A stretch of 64,000 bases of DNA from Tachypleus tridentatus (Eukaryota; Arthropoda; Merostomata; Xiphosura; Limulidae): contig NC_134829.1 in assembly GCF_004210375.1 (NCBI RefSeq), positions 58,520,107-58,584,106 on the forward strand. The letters run 5' to 3'. Below the pieces are notes generated by a model. The model was not told the DNA's origin. It ran no database searches and saw only the letters and a program-made list of their open reading frames with translations. The translations under genes were made by a program, and so were the position numbers. Position 1 is the first letter of the stretch; each line of letters opens with the position of its first letter. This document shows positions 35,802 through 46,598 of the stretch, in pieces.

Positions 35802-37067
35802 TCATGCAGGAGCTGCATAGTCTATTATTTGTCTAATGTATGTCTTGTATATTTTAATGATGTTTTCTGGTGTTGTTCCGTTGTTTTTACCAGTTAGACT
35901 CCTAGCATAGTTTATTCTTCGCCAAATGTTAGTTTTTATGTTATTTACATGTTTTATCCAGGTGAGTTTCGAATCATATGTTAACCCTAACCATTTTGCA
36001 GATGTAGCAGTTTGGAGAAGCTTTCCGTTCATGTAGATCTGAGGTTGTACATTTTGATGTTTCGTTGATTTTAAAAATATCACTATTTGTGTCTTCGCTG
36101 TGTTTATTTTAATTCTATATTTCTCACAATATTCACATAATCTATTTAGTTGTGGTTGTAAGTTAGTGGCTACTATTTTTGGTGTAGGGGCACTTTTCGA
36201 AATTGCTACATCATCAGCGAACTGTGACGTGTATCCATGATTTAGGTCTTCAAGTGGCATATTATTTACATACATGATGAAGAGAATAGGGCTAACCATC
36301 CCTTCTTGAGAGACGCCAGCTTCTGGAGTGAAGAACTCCGAAAAAGTTCCCTCTCCGTTTATTCTACATTTTCTATTTTCCAAAAAGTTATATAACCAGT
36401 GAATAATTCCTCGCGGTAGTCCCATTTCATACATACGGAACCGAAGACCATTGTGCCATACAGTGTCGAATGCTTTATCGATATCGAGGAAGCAGGCAAC
36501 AGTGCATTCTTTTTTATTAAAACTGTTTATTATTGTTTCAGTTGATCTAATTAAGTGATCTGTTGTTTGTCTATATTTTCTAAATCCGTTTTGTTCCTCT
36601 GGTAATTTTGAATTAATCTCCAAAAATGTGGAGAGTCTATTGCTTATTATTCTTTCAATAATTTTACCTACACAGCTGGTCAGGCTGATCGGTCGATAAC
36701 TGTTTGGTTTATTGGTTGGTTTTACTTCTTTGTGGAACATTAATATAATAGTTTGCTCCCAAGAAACTGGAATGTATCTAGAGTATAGAGATAAATTACA
36801 TATGGCTAATAGGTGGTCAAATAATTTTGGAGTGCCTTTTTTGAGAAGAATTGTTTGTATTCCATCATTTCCCGGTGTTTTGTTTTTTGTATTTTTGATT
36901 GCTTGTTCAAGTTCATTTAGTTTGATTTTTTTGGTGAGTAGTTGGGTATTGTAGTCATATGTATTATTAGTGTTGCTGTTTATAATGTTGACTGGAAAGT
37001 GTGGTTCATATAATTCTATGTTATTTGTTACGTGGCTGTTTATTTTATTGTACTCATAGTTGTTCAT
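35802..37067 (-). CDS. LINE reverse transcriptase (ORF2 part)
   Basis: 421 codons in one open frame. Non-LTR reverse-transcriptase motifs occur in order: NSYRPISLTSCVGKIIERII (residues ~122-141), EQNGF (158-162), motif A FLDIDKAFDTVW with its catalytic Asp (193-204), motif B GVSQEGMVSPILF (251-263) and motif C FADD (283-286). Then come a KTQIVIF-like thumb segment, AKWLGLTYDSKLTW and the DYAAPA end. The enzyme would copy element RNA onto a nicked chromosomal target. The two Asp of FADD and the motif A Asp are intact. Motif B has GVSQEGMVSP where GVPQGSVLSP is typical, so activity is uncertain. It ends at the premature TGA. The listed start is only the first ATG in the open stretch; the natural protein begins upstream with the endonuclease. 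Confidence 0.93.
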   Translation of the reverse strand: MNNYEYNKINSHVTNNIELYEPHFPVNIINSNTNNTYDYNTQLLTKKIKLNELEQAIKNTKNKTPGNDGIQTILLKKGTPKLFDHLLAICNLSLYSRYIPVSWEQTIILMFHKEVKPTNKPNSYRPISLTSCVGKIIERIISNRLSTFLEINSKLPEEQNGFRKYRQTTDHLIRSTETIINSFNKKECTVACFLDIDKAFDTVWHNGLRFRMYEMGLPRGIIHWLYNFLENRKCRINGEGTFSEFFTPEAGVSQEGMVSPILFIMYVNNMPLEDLNHGYTSQFADDVAISKSAPTPKIVATNLQPQLNRLCEYCEKYRIKINTAKTQIVIFLKSTKHQNVQPQIYMNGKLLQTATSAKWLGLTYDSKLTWIKHVNNIKTNIWRRINYARSLTGKNNGTTPENIIKIYKTYIRQIIDYAAPA

Positions 37068-37535
37068 GTCATTGTGTGTTTTAAATGTGTTTTGTAACTG
37101 ATGTTTAAAGGCTTCTACTTTTTCTTTGTTGGTTTGTGCTCAGGTGTTGTTATGTTCCAATGTTGGGTATTTTTTTGTCATGGGTTCATTTGTGAATCTT
37201 TATAGATGTAGTCAGAACTTTCTAGGGCCGATTTGTTCGTTTAGTTGGGAACACAAGTTGTCGAATTTTTCTTGTTTTAGTTGTTTAATTTCTGCTCTAA
37301 TTTTATTTCTAATGCTGTTAATTTGTGTTTTTATTTCTTGTTCTCTTGTGGTTTTATATTGTTGTTTTGGTGTCTGTAGCTGCTTTTAGAAGGCACTCCA
37401 TGATTATTTGACTGTAAGAATCTATTTCTGATTCGTTGTATGCTGTATGTTTAACTTTATCTGGTAGTATATTGTTTAACACTTTTTGAAATTCTTGCCA
37501 ATTTGCTTTTTTATAATCAAATTTGTCTTACCTAC
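37068..37535 (-). pseudogene. LINE ORF2 linker between endonuclease and reverse transcriptase
   Basis: Starts with FDYKKANWQEFQKVLNNILP, the usual DYKKADW-type element that follows the endonuclease in Jockey-clade ORF2. A helical charged region follows (INSIRNKIRAEIKQLKQEKF) in a shifted frame. At least two frame changes or stops interrupt it (around 37370 and near 37210). Confidence 0.8.
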
Positions 37536-37549
37536 TGATTTTTATCTTT

Positions 37550-38195
37550 ATGGGGGGGAATCAAAGACACACCATATAGGGAGATGGTCGCTGTCAACAT
37601 ATTTTCCCACATTAAAATTTATTAGCTTTTGTCTAACATTAAAGAGGTGAGACAGAGATCTAGGATATCATTAGAATTTGTTTCATAGGTAGTATGGGTA
37701 GGTGTATTATCATTAATAAGAGATATACTATTGTTATCTATGAATTGTAATAGGTGTCTGCCATTGGAGTTTGTAGAATTACATCCAAAGTTCTTATGTT
37801 TGGAATTCAGATCACTTATTACTATTGTATTTTGGTTGTGGGAAAAGATGTTGTATATTAGATATATGTCTATACACTTTGTTGGAGAACAGTATAATCC
37901 TGCTATTGTTATTTTCGAGTGGTTTTCTAAGAGAATATCAACCACTATATTTTCATTGTGCTGTTCATTTAGATTTCAGTAGCTGAAAGATGGTTTTTAT
38001 ATAATAACATAATTCCTCTGTTGATGTCATGATTATTTCTTCTATCTCTTCTTATTGATGTAAAGTTACATATTTTAAATCTATTCTTGCGATAAATTAA
38101 TATTTCACTTATAATAAAAATATCAGGGTTAATATCTGTTATTAAATCTCGTGTTTCTTGGAAGCAAGTGCACCTTTGATGTTGATGCTTAGAAC
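37550..38195 (-). pseudogene. LINE apurinic-type endonuclease domain, frameshifted
   Basis: Endonuclease landmarks are recognisable in order. INPDIFIISEI (with the metal-binding Glu) and DINRGIMLLYKN lie in the frame ending near 37980. In the open segment 37945-37622 are TIAGLYCSP, ISDLNSKHKNFGCNSTNSNG and NDILDLCLTS. The terminal SDHLPIWCVFDS is at about 37600-37560 in another frame. The fold nicks target DNA to prime reverse transcription. At least two frameshifts separate these pieces, so the domain is inactive as assembled. Confidence 0.85.
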
Positions 38196-38211
38196 CGAGA
38201 ATTTTATGATT

Positions 38212-38514
38212 TTAGCATGTATCCTCTGATTCTTGTGGTATGTGTTTTTTAGTCATGTTTATGAAAAGGTTTATGCTATTTTTCGATTGGTTCGGTTTTG
38301 TAAATTCTGTAATGAACTGTGTAAGAATGTTTTTAATTAAGTGTACTATTAGACTTATTTCATCGTTTGTGTTTTCTTTTACTGTAAGATTGTTGTTTTC
38401 TTGGTTGCTTGCTGTATCTGTGATTTTGTGAAGTTCTTGTAGAGTGGTTACTGTTTTCGTTGGATTTTGTTGTACTTTTGTTAGTGGGTTTGGGTGTGTA
38501 GTGTTTTCTTTCAA
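38212..38514 (-). pseudogene. LINE gag (ORF1) C-terminal part
   Basis: Open 100-codon segment, Thr/Asn/Lys-rich at first, then a hydrophobic helix (LIVHLIKNILTQFITEFTKP), ending EDTC at a stop 17 bases before the recognisable endonuclease region. Position between the zinc knuckles and ORF2 matches the gag tail of Jockey-clade elements. No independent function is implied. Confidence 0.72.
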
Positions 38515-38648
38515 CTTTGGTGCATATGTAAGTGGTCCTGTAGTTGTGTGTGTTTCTTGTGTTATTGTGTTTGCTGTGTTATCTTGCGATCGTGTTATTG
38601 TTTTTATTTCACATATGAGTTGTTTTATCTGTTTATATTTGACGCATC

Positions 38649-38882
38649 CTATATAATTTGCTGTATGTGTTTCTGCACAGTTACACCATTTTGGTGTAGC
38701 TTGTTCTTTTTTTTACCAGCAGATATGTGGTGTTCACCGCCACATCCGCAACACCTCGGTGTTGCTAAACATGCCGCTGAAACGTGTCCGTATCGTTGAC
38801 AATTAAAACACTGTGTAATTACTAATGTTGGTGTTTTTAGTTGTTCCACTTGGAATTTTTTGGTGCCACAAAATGATGCCAT
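38649..38882 (-). pseudogene. LINE gag zinc-knuckle domain
   Basis: A 77-codon open segment with CFNCQRYGHVSAAC (a CX2CX4HX4-type knuckle with 14-residue span) followed by a second knuckle, CCGCGGEHHISAG, in which the last Cys is replaced by Gly. The PTLVITQCFNCQRYGH context is typical of Jockey-clade gag proteins, which bind element RNA. The segment stops at 38649; gag continues in the same direction in 38212-38514. Confidence 0.85.
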
Positions 38883-38889
38883 TGTTTAT

Positions 38890-39493
38890 CAGCTCCAACA
38901 AGATATTGTAATGTTGTTCCATGTCAATTCTTACTAAACTTGTTGCTTTATTTGTGACCTTGGATATAATTCTTTCCACTTTATGGTATATTTAGGTTGT
39001 GTAATGCTTGCTTAAAATCTTGTTTTGTCATGGAGTGGTGCACCCACGGATTACTATTGCCTTAGGCTGTGGTTTAGTTCCTTGTTAATGTATATTTATG
39101 TTCCCCGGTGTGAAGTCTTCCTTGGGCCATTCTTTAAGCAGGTTATTTAGGTCAGCAGCTCCTTGATCTCGGATAAAGACACTGCCACTTGGTAAACGCT
39201 TAACGTGAGCTATTTCAACACCTGGTTTTCAGCTGCTAGTTGTGGTTGATTATATGAGCCAGACATACATTCATTAGTAATAGAATATTGGTTTTGTTTT
39301 AGTTTGTGTATTTATTGTTGTGTAGTTTCATTTTGTTCTTCTTCTTTTAATTTTAGACATTACTAGAGTAAACTTTTGGTTTTCATCAGTTTGTTCGTCG
39401 CTTTGTTCTAGATTTTTTTTCTTGATTAGTTTTCGAGTTATCAACATCAAGGCTTTGTTTGGGTTACTATCATTATTTGTATTATTTTAAAAA
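38890..39493 (-). pseudogene. LINE gag central region, frameshifted
   Basis: In successive minus frames: an acidic/basic hydrophilic start (39465-39330, ending KIKRRRTK), then VEIAHVKRLPSGSVFIRDQG, WPKEDFTPGNINIH and KPQPKAIVIRG, resembling the RNA-recognition-like part of Jockey gag. Several frameshifts and stops occur. The left-hand neighbour on the protein is the gag stretch from which the 46-bp array grew. Confidence 0.75.
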
Positions 39494-42400
39494 AGGAAGG
39501 AACTGTCTCTACCTTAGTATGAGAAGTTTCTTCTGCTTTAGGAAGGAACTGTCTCTACCTCAGTATGAGAAGTTTCTTCTGCTTTAGGGAAGGGAACTGT
39601 CTCTACCTCAGTATGAGAAGTTTCTTCTGCTTTAGGAAGGAACTGTCTCTACCTCAGTATGAGAGAAGTTTCTTCTGCTTTAGGAAGGAACTGTCTCTAC
39701 CTCAGTGTGAGAAGTTTCTTCTGCTTTAGGAAGGAACTGTCTCTACCTCAGTATGAGAAGTTTCTTCTGCTTTAGGAAGGAACTGTCTCTACCTTAGTAT
39801 GAGAAGTTTCTTCTGCTTTAGGAAGGAACTGTCTCGACCTATGAGAAGTATGAGAGTTTCTTCTGCTTTAGGAAGGAACTGTCTCTACCTTAGTATGAGA
39901 AGTTTCTTCTGCTTTTAGGAAGGAACTGTCTCTACCTCAGTATGAGAGTTTCTTCTGCTTTAGGAAGGAACTGTCTCTACCTCAGTATGAGAGGTTTCTT
40001 CTGCTTTAGGAAGGAACTGTCTCTACCTCCTGTAGTGAGAAGTTTCTTCTGCTTTAGGAAGGAACTGTCTCTACCTCAGTATGAGAAGTTTCTTCTGCTT
40101 TAGGAAGGAACTGTCTCTACCTCAGTATGAGAAGTTTCTTCTGCTTTAGGAAGGAACTGTCTCTACCTCAGTATGAGAGTTTCTTCTGCTTTAGGGAAGG
40201 AACTGTCTCTACCTCAGTATGAGAGTTTCTTCTGCTTTAGGAAGGAACTGTCTCTACCTTAGTATGAGAAGTTTCTTCTGCTTTAGGAAGGAACTGTCTC
40301 TACCTCAGTGTGAGAGTTTCTTCTGCTTTAGGAAGGAACTGTCTCTACCTCAGTATGAGAAGTTTCTTCTGCTTTAGGAAGGAACTGTCTCTACCTTGTA
40401 TGAGAAGTTTCTTCTGCTTTAGGAAGGAACTGTCTCTACCTCAGTATGAGAAGTTTCTTCTGCTTTAGGAAGGAACTGTCTCTACCTTGAGTATGAGAAG
40501 TTTCTTCTGCTTTAGGAAGGAACTGTCTCTACAGTATGAAGGTTCTGCAGTGTGAGGTTTCTTCTGCTTTAGGAAGGAACTGTCTCTACCTCAGTATGAG
40601 GAGTTTCTTCTGCTTTAGGAAGGAACTGTCTCTACCTCAGTATGAGAAGTTTCTTCTGCTTTAGGAAGGAACTGTCTCTACCTTGGTGAGAAGTTTCTTC
40701 TGCTTTAGGAAGGAACTGTCTCTACCTCAGTATGAAGTTTCTTCTGCTTTAGGAAGGAACTGTCTCTACCTCAGTATGAGAAGTTTCTTCTGCTTTAGGA
40801 AGGAACTGTCTCTACCTTTCTCAGTGAGAGTTTCTTCTGCTTTAGGAAGGAACTGTCACTCTCAGGTGAGAAGTTTCTTCTGCTTTAGGAAGGAACTGTC
40901 TCTACCTCAGTATGAGAAGTTTCTTCTGCTTTAGGAAGGAACTGTCTCTACCTCAGTGAGAAGTTTCTTCTGCTTTAGGAAGGAACTGTCTCTACCTCAG
41001 TATGAGAGAGTTTCTTCTGCTTTAGGAAGGAACTGTCTCTACCTCAGTGAGAAGTTTCTTCTGCTTTAGGAAGGAACTGTCTCTACCTCAGTATGAGAAG
41101 TTTCTTCTGCTTTAGGAAGGAACTGTCTCTACCTCAGTATGAGAAGTTTCTTCTGCTTTAGGAAGGAACTGTCTCTACCTCAGTATGAGAAGTTTCTTCT
41201 GCTTTAGGAAGGAACTGTCTCTACCTCAGTACTGAGAAGTTTCTTCTGCTTTAGGAAGGAACTGTCTCTACCTCAGTGAGAAGTTTCTTCTGCTTTAGGA
41301 AGGAACTGTCTCTACCTCAGTATGAGAAGTTTCTTCTGCTTTAGGAAGGAACTGTCTCTACCTCAGTATGAGAAGTTTCTTCTGCTTTAGGAAGGAACTG
41401 TCTCTACCTCAGTGAGAGAAGTTTCTTCTGCTTTAGGAAGGAACTGTCTCTACCTCAGTATGAGAAGTTTCTTCTGCTTTAGGAAGGAACTGTCTCACCT
41501 CAGTATGAGAAGTTTCTTCTGCTTTAGGAAGGAACTGTCTCTACCTAGGTTTCTTCTGCTTTAGGAAGGAACTGTCTCTATCAGTATGAGAGTTTCTTCT
41601 GCTTTAGGAAGGAACTGTCTCTACCTCAGTATGAGAAGTTTCTTCTGCTTTAGGAAGGAACTGTCTCTACCTCAGTATGAGAAGTTTCTTCTGCTTTAGG
41701 AAGGAACTGTCTCTACCTTAGTATGAGAAGTTTCTTCTGCTTTAGGAAGGAACTGTCTCTACCTCAGTATGAGAAGTTTCTTCTGCTTTAGGAAGGAACT
41801 GTCTCGACCTTAGTATGAGAGTTTCTTCTGCTTTAGGAAGGAACTGTCTCTACCTCAGTATGAGAAGTTTTTTCTGCTTTAGGAAGGAACTGTCTCGACC
41901 TCAGTATGAGAAGTTTCTTCTGCTTTAGGAAGGAACTGTCTCTACCTTAGTATGAGAAGTTTCTTCTGCTTTAGGAAGGAACTGTCTCGACCTTAGTATG
42001 AGAAGTTTTTTCTGCTTTAGGAAGGAACTGTCTCTACCTTAGTATGAGAGTTTCTTCTGCTTTAGGAAGGAACTGTCTCTACCTTAGTATGAGAAGTTTC
42101 TTCTGCTTTAGGAAGGAACTGTCTCTACCTCAGTATGAGAAGTTTCTTCTGCTTTAGGAAGGAACTGTCTCGACCTCAGTATGAGAAGTTTCTTCTGCTT
42201 TAGGAAGGAACTGTCTCTACCTCAGTATGAGAAGTTTCTTCTGCTTTAGGAAGGAACTGTCTCTACCTTAGTATGAGAAGTTTCTTCTGCTTTAGGAAGG
42301 AACTGTCTCTACCTCAGTATGAGAAGTTTCTTCTGCTTTAGGAAGGAACTGTCTCTACCTTAGTATGAGAAGTTTCTTCTGCTTTAGGAAGGAACTGTCT

Positions 42401-45400
42401 CGACCTTAGTGTGAGAAGTTTCTTCTGCTTTAGGAAGGAACTGTCTCTACCTCAGTATGAAAGTTTCTTCTGCTTTAGGAAGGAACTGTCTCTCTACCTT
42501 CAGTATGAGAAGTTTCTTCTGCTTTAGGAAGGAACTGTCTCTACCTCAGTGAGAAGTTTCTTCTGCTTTAGGAAAGAACTGTCTCTACCTCAGTATGAGA
42601 AGTTTCTTCTGCTTTAGGAAGGAACTGTCTCTACCTCAGTATGAGAAGTTTCTTCTGCTTTAGGAAGGAACTGTCTCTACCTCAGTATGAGAAGTTTCTT
42701 CTGCTTTAGGAAGGAACTGTCTCTACCTCAGTATGAGAAGTTTCTTCTGCTTTAGGAAGGAACTGTCTCTACACCTCAGTGAGAAGTTTCTTCTTTTAGG
42801 AAGGAACTGTCTCTACCTCAGTGAGAAGTTTCTTCTGCTTTAGGAAGGAACTGTCTCTACCTCAGTATGAGAAGTTTCTTCTGCTTTAGGGAAGGAACTG
42901 TCTCTACCTCAGTATGAGAAGTTTCTTCTGCTTTAGGAAGGAACTGTCTCTACCTCAGTATGAGAAGTTTCTTCTGCTTTAGGAAGGAACTGTCTCTACC
43001 TCAGTATGAGAAGTTTCTTCTGCTTTAGGAAGGAACTGTCTCTACCTCAGCATGAGAAGTTTCTTCTGCTTTAGGAAGGAACTGTCTCTACCTCAGTATG
43101 AGAAGTTTCTTCTGCTTTAGGAAGGAACTGTCTCTACCTCAGTATGAGAAGTTTCTTCTGCTTTAGGGAAGGAACTGTCTCTACCTCAGTATGAGAAGTT
43201 TCTTCTGCTTTAGGAAGGAACTGTCTCTACCTCAGTATGAGAAGTTTCTTCTGCTTTAGGAAGGAACTGTCTCTACCTCAGTATGAGAAGTTTCTTCTGC
43301 TTTAGGAAGGAACTGTCTCTACCTTAGTATGAGAAGTTTCTTCTGCTTTAGGGAAGGAACTGTCTCTACCTCAGTATGAGAAGTTTCTTCTGCTTTAGGA
43401 AGGAACTGTCTCGACCTCAGTATGAGAGTTTCTTCTGCTTTAGGAAGGAACTGTCTCTACCTCCAGTATGAGAAGTTTCTTCTGCTTTAGGAAGGAACTG
43501 TCTCTACCTCAGTATGAGAAGTTTCTTCTGCTTTGGGAAGGAACTGTCTCTACCTCAGTATGAGAAGTTTCTTCTGCTTTAGGAAGGAACTGTCTCTACC
43601 TCAGTATGAGAAGTTTCTTCTGCTTTTAGGAAGGAACTGTCTCTACCTCAGTATGAGAAGTTTCTTCTGCTTTAGGAAGGAACTGTCTCTACCTCAGTAT
43701 GAGAAGTTTCTTCTGCTTTAGGGAAGGAACTGTCTCTACCTCAGTATGAGAAGTTTCTTCTGCTTTAGGAAGGAACTGTCTCTACCTCAGTATGAGAAGT
43801 TTCTTCTGCTTTAGAGGAAGGAACTGTCTCTACCTCAGTATGAGAAGTTTCTTCTGCTTTAGGAAGGAACTGTCTCGACCTCAGTATGAGAAGTTTCTTC
43901 TTCTTTTAGGAAGGAACTGTCTCTACCTTAGTATGAGAAGTTTCTTCTGCTTTAGGAAGGAACTGTCTCGACCTCAGTATGAGAAGTTTCTTCTGCTTTA
44001 GGAAGGAACTGTCTCTACCTTAGTGGGAAGGAACTGAGAAGTTTCTTCTGCTTTGGGAAGGAACTGTCTCGACCTAGTATGAGAAGTTTCTTCTGCTTTA
44101 GGAAGGAACTGTCTCTACCTTAGTATGAGAAGTTTCTTCTGCTTTGGGAAGGAACTGTCTCGACCTTAGTATGAGAAGTTTCTTCTGCTTTTAGGAAGGA
44201 ACTGTCTCGACCTTAGTATGAAGTTTCTTCTGCTTTAGGGAAGGAACTGTCTCTACCTCAGTATGAGAAGTTTCTTCTTTTGGGAAGGAACTGTCTCTAC
44301 CTTAGTATGAGAAGTTTCTTCTGCTTTGGGAAGGAACTGTCTCTACCTGAGTATGAGAAGTTTCTTCTGCTTTAGGAAGGAACTGTCTCTACCTCAGTAT
44401 GAAAGTTTCTTCTGCTTTAGGAAGGAACTGTCTCTACCTCAGTATGAGAAGTTTCTTCTGCTTTAGGAAGGAACTGTCTCTACCTCAGTATGAAGAAGTT
44501 TCTTCTGCTTTTAGGGAAGGAACTGTCTCTACCTCAGTATGAGAAAGTTTCTTCTGCTTAGGAAGGAAGGAACTGTCTCTACCTCAGTGAGAAGTTTCTT
44601 CTGCTTTAGGAAGGAACTGTCTCTACCCTCAGTGAGAAGTTTCTTCTGCTTTAGGAAGGAACTGTCTCTACCTCAGTGTGAGGTTTCTTCTGCTTTAGGA
44701 AGGAACTGTCTCTACCTCAGTATGAGGTTTCTTCTGCTTTAGGAAGGAACTGTCTCTACCCTTAGTATGAGAAGTTTCTTCTGCTTTAGGAAGGAACTGT
44801 CTCTACCTTAGTATGAGGAGAAGTTTCTTCTGCTTTTAGGAAGGAACTGTCTCTACCTCCAGTATGAGAAGTTTCTTCTGCTTTAGGAAGGAACTGTCTC
44901 TACCTTAGTATGAGAGTTTCTTCTGCTTTTAGGAAGGAACTGTCTCTACCTCAGTATGAGAAGTTTCTTCTGCTTTGGGAAGGAACTGTCTCTACCTCAG
45001 TATGAGAAGTTTCTTCTGCTTTAGGAAGGAACTGTCTCTACCTCAGTATGAGAAGTTTCTTCTGCTTTAGGAAGGAACTGTCTCTACCTCACTATGAGAA
45101 GTTTCTTCTGCTTTAGGGAAGGAACTGTCTCACGACCTCAGTATGAGAAGTTTCTTCTGCTTTTAGGAAGGAACTGTCTCTACCTCAGTATGAAAGGTTT
45201 CTTCTGCTTTAGGAAGGAACTGTCTCTACCTCAGTATGAGATGTTTCTTCTGCTTTAGGAAGGAACTGTCTCTACCTTAGTATGAGAGTTTCTGCTGCTT
45301 TAGGAAGGAACTGTCTCTACCTCAGTATGAGAAGTTTCTTCTGCTTTAGGAAGGAACTGTCTCTATTTTTAGTATAAAGTTTCTTCTGCTTTTGGAAAGA

Positions 45401-45847
45401 ACTGTCTCTACCTCAGTGTGAGGTTTCTTCTTCTGCTTAAGGAAGGAACTGTCTCTACCTTAGTATGAGAAGTTTCTTCTGCTTTTGGGAAGGAACTGTC
45501 TCTATAGTGGCAGAGGTTCTTCTGCTTTAGGAAGGAACTGTCTCTACCTCAGTGAGGGGTTTCTTCTGCTTTGGGAAGGAACTGTCTCTACCTCAGTATG
45601 AGAAGTTTCTTCTGCTTTAGGAGGGGAACTGTCTCTACCTTAGTATGAGAGTTTCTTTCTGCTTTAGAAGAGGAACTGTCTCCTTATTAGTATGAAAAGT
45701 TTCTTTCTGCTTCCAGAAGGAACTGTCTCTACCTCAGTGAGAAGTTTCTTCTGCTTTGGGAGGGAACTGTCTCTACCTCAGTATGAGAAGTTTCTTCTGC
45801 TTTTAGGAAGGAACTGTCTCGACCTCAGTATGAGAAGTTTCGTCTTC
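39494..45847. repeat. 46-bp tandem array (array 5) inside the LINE gag, ~138 copies
   Basis: Units contain GGAAGGAACTGTCTCTACCT, CAGTATGAGAAGTTTCTTCT and GCTTTA. Lengths vary from ~38 to 50 bp around a 46-bp mode, with more disorder after 45360. Read on the minus strand the unit encodes KAEETSHTEVETVPS followed by a frame change (46 is not a multiple of three). The terminal unit at 45847 reads directly and in frame into the acidic gag sequence NSSEDSENEDE. The array is therefore a local expansion of gag coding sequence. Short ORFs on it are artefacts. Confidence 0.97.
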
Positions 45848-46271
45848 GTTCTCAGAATCTTCACTTGAATTACCTAATTTAACTATTTTTCTCTTCGGTT
45901 TTTGGTTTTTTCTTGTTTTTATCACTTTCTACAGCTATTAATGGGGGTAAATTGCAAATGTCAGTAATGGGAAATTTTTCTAAGTTTGAAGTTAATTCTA
46001 ATTTTTGACCACCAAGCGAACTAAACTTACTATGCTTGTGTTTCAGGCCACTTGTTGTAGGTGTTCCTTCTTTTTCCGGAGTCATTGTTGTATTTTCTGC
46101 TGCAGTGGTCAGTATCGCTTTCTCCTTGGCCACCCGCACTTTCGCCGTCCTAGTTGAATCTCTCTTTTTCTCTTTTTTCTTCAACTGTTTCTTATCATAT
46201 GGGTAATTATTTTTGTCCAAGTGGGTACAGTAGTTTATCTTTGCCCAGAAAAGTGAAGTTGGTTCTCGCAA
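45848..46271 (-). pseudogene. LINE gag N-terminal region
   Basis: Opens at an ATG (46271) and reads about 125 basic, Thr/Lys-rich codons (KKKEKKRDSTRTAKVRVAKE, later LPPLIAVESDKNKKKPK). A one-base frame change near 45895-45910, in an A-rich run, separates it from the frame that runs into the array (KIVKLGNSSEDSENEDE). The unshifted frame stops at 45879. Identity as gag is from position, composition and continuity with the array. Confidence 0.72.
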
Positions 46272-46372
46272 GAAAAAGGGTTATAAGTCTTCCTATACTG
46301 TTCCTATATACTCAAGAGCTTGCAAAAAAACTCGCTTATCTCTTAGCTCACTCTTGCCAAAAGTCCATTTTC

Positions 46373-46598
46373 TAGCTTCCATAAGAATCTCGTTAATTCA
46401 AATATATGGGCCCAGCATCGACAGGTGGGAAGTTCGCTCGATTCGAAATCTGAGGGTCACGTGATGGTATCTCCGTCACACCAAACTTGCTCTCCCTCGA
46501 AGCATTATAACGTAACAGCCATCCTCTATTCTTTGGTAAAAAGAAATTGAATGGCTGATGGGGTGAGCAGTGATGACTAGCTGCCTTCACTCTAGTCC
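46373..46598 (+). mobile_element. SINE family A with 5' leader, cut by a hAT insertion
   Basis: A leader AGCTTCCATAAGAATCTCGT (46374) precedes the tRNA-like head GGCCCAGCATCGACAGG and the GGTATCTCCGTCACACCA subfamily signature. The body continues to GCCTTCACTCTAGTC at 46598, where the hAT end begins. The rest of the SINE should lie beyond the hAT, in or after the N gap. Confidence 0.9.

Larger units (their letters stand above)
35275..46372 (-). mobile_element. Jockey-type LINE, minus strand, split by an internal array
   Basis: Read on the minus strand, in order: 5' region (46372-46272), gag start (46271-45848), a 6.4-kb 46-bp array, the rest of gag with RNA-binding-like and zinc-knuckle parts (39493-38212), endonuclease (about 38195-37550), linker (37530-37068), reverse transcriptase (37067-35802), C-terminal domain (35801-35517) and a 3' untranslated region. 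Without the array the element is about 4.6 kb, normal for a Jockey-clade LINE. gag and endonuclease carry several frameshifts; the reverse transcriptase is long and open. No target duplication is visible: the 3' end meets array 4 and the 5' end meets a SINE leader. Confidence 0.9.

Noticed and set aside
36712..38799. Plus-strand ORFs of 63-101 codons (e.g. 36712-36954, 38240-38431, 38494-38799)
   Set aside because: They are antisense to recognisable LINE gag, endonuclease and reverse-transcriptase coding sequence.
40683..44742. Plus-strand ORFs with repeating MRSFFCFRKELSLP-type peptide
   Set aside because: These are the 46-bp array read on the plus strand; the array derives from minus-strand gag sequence.
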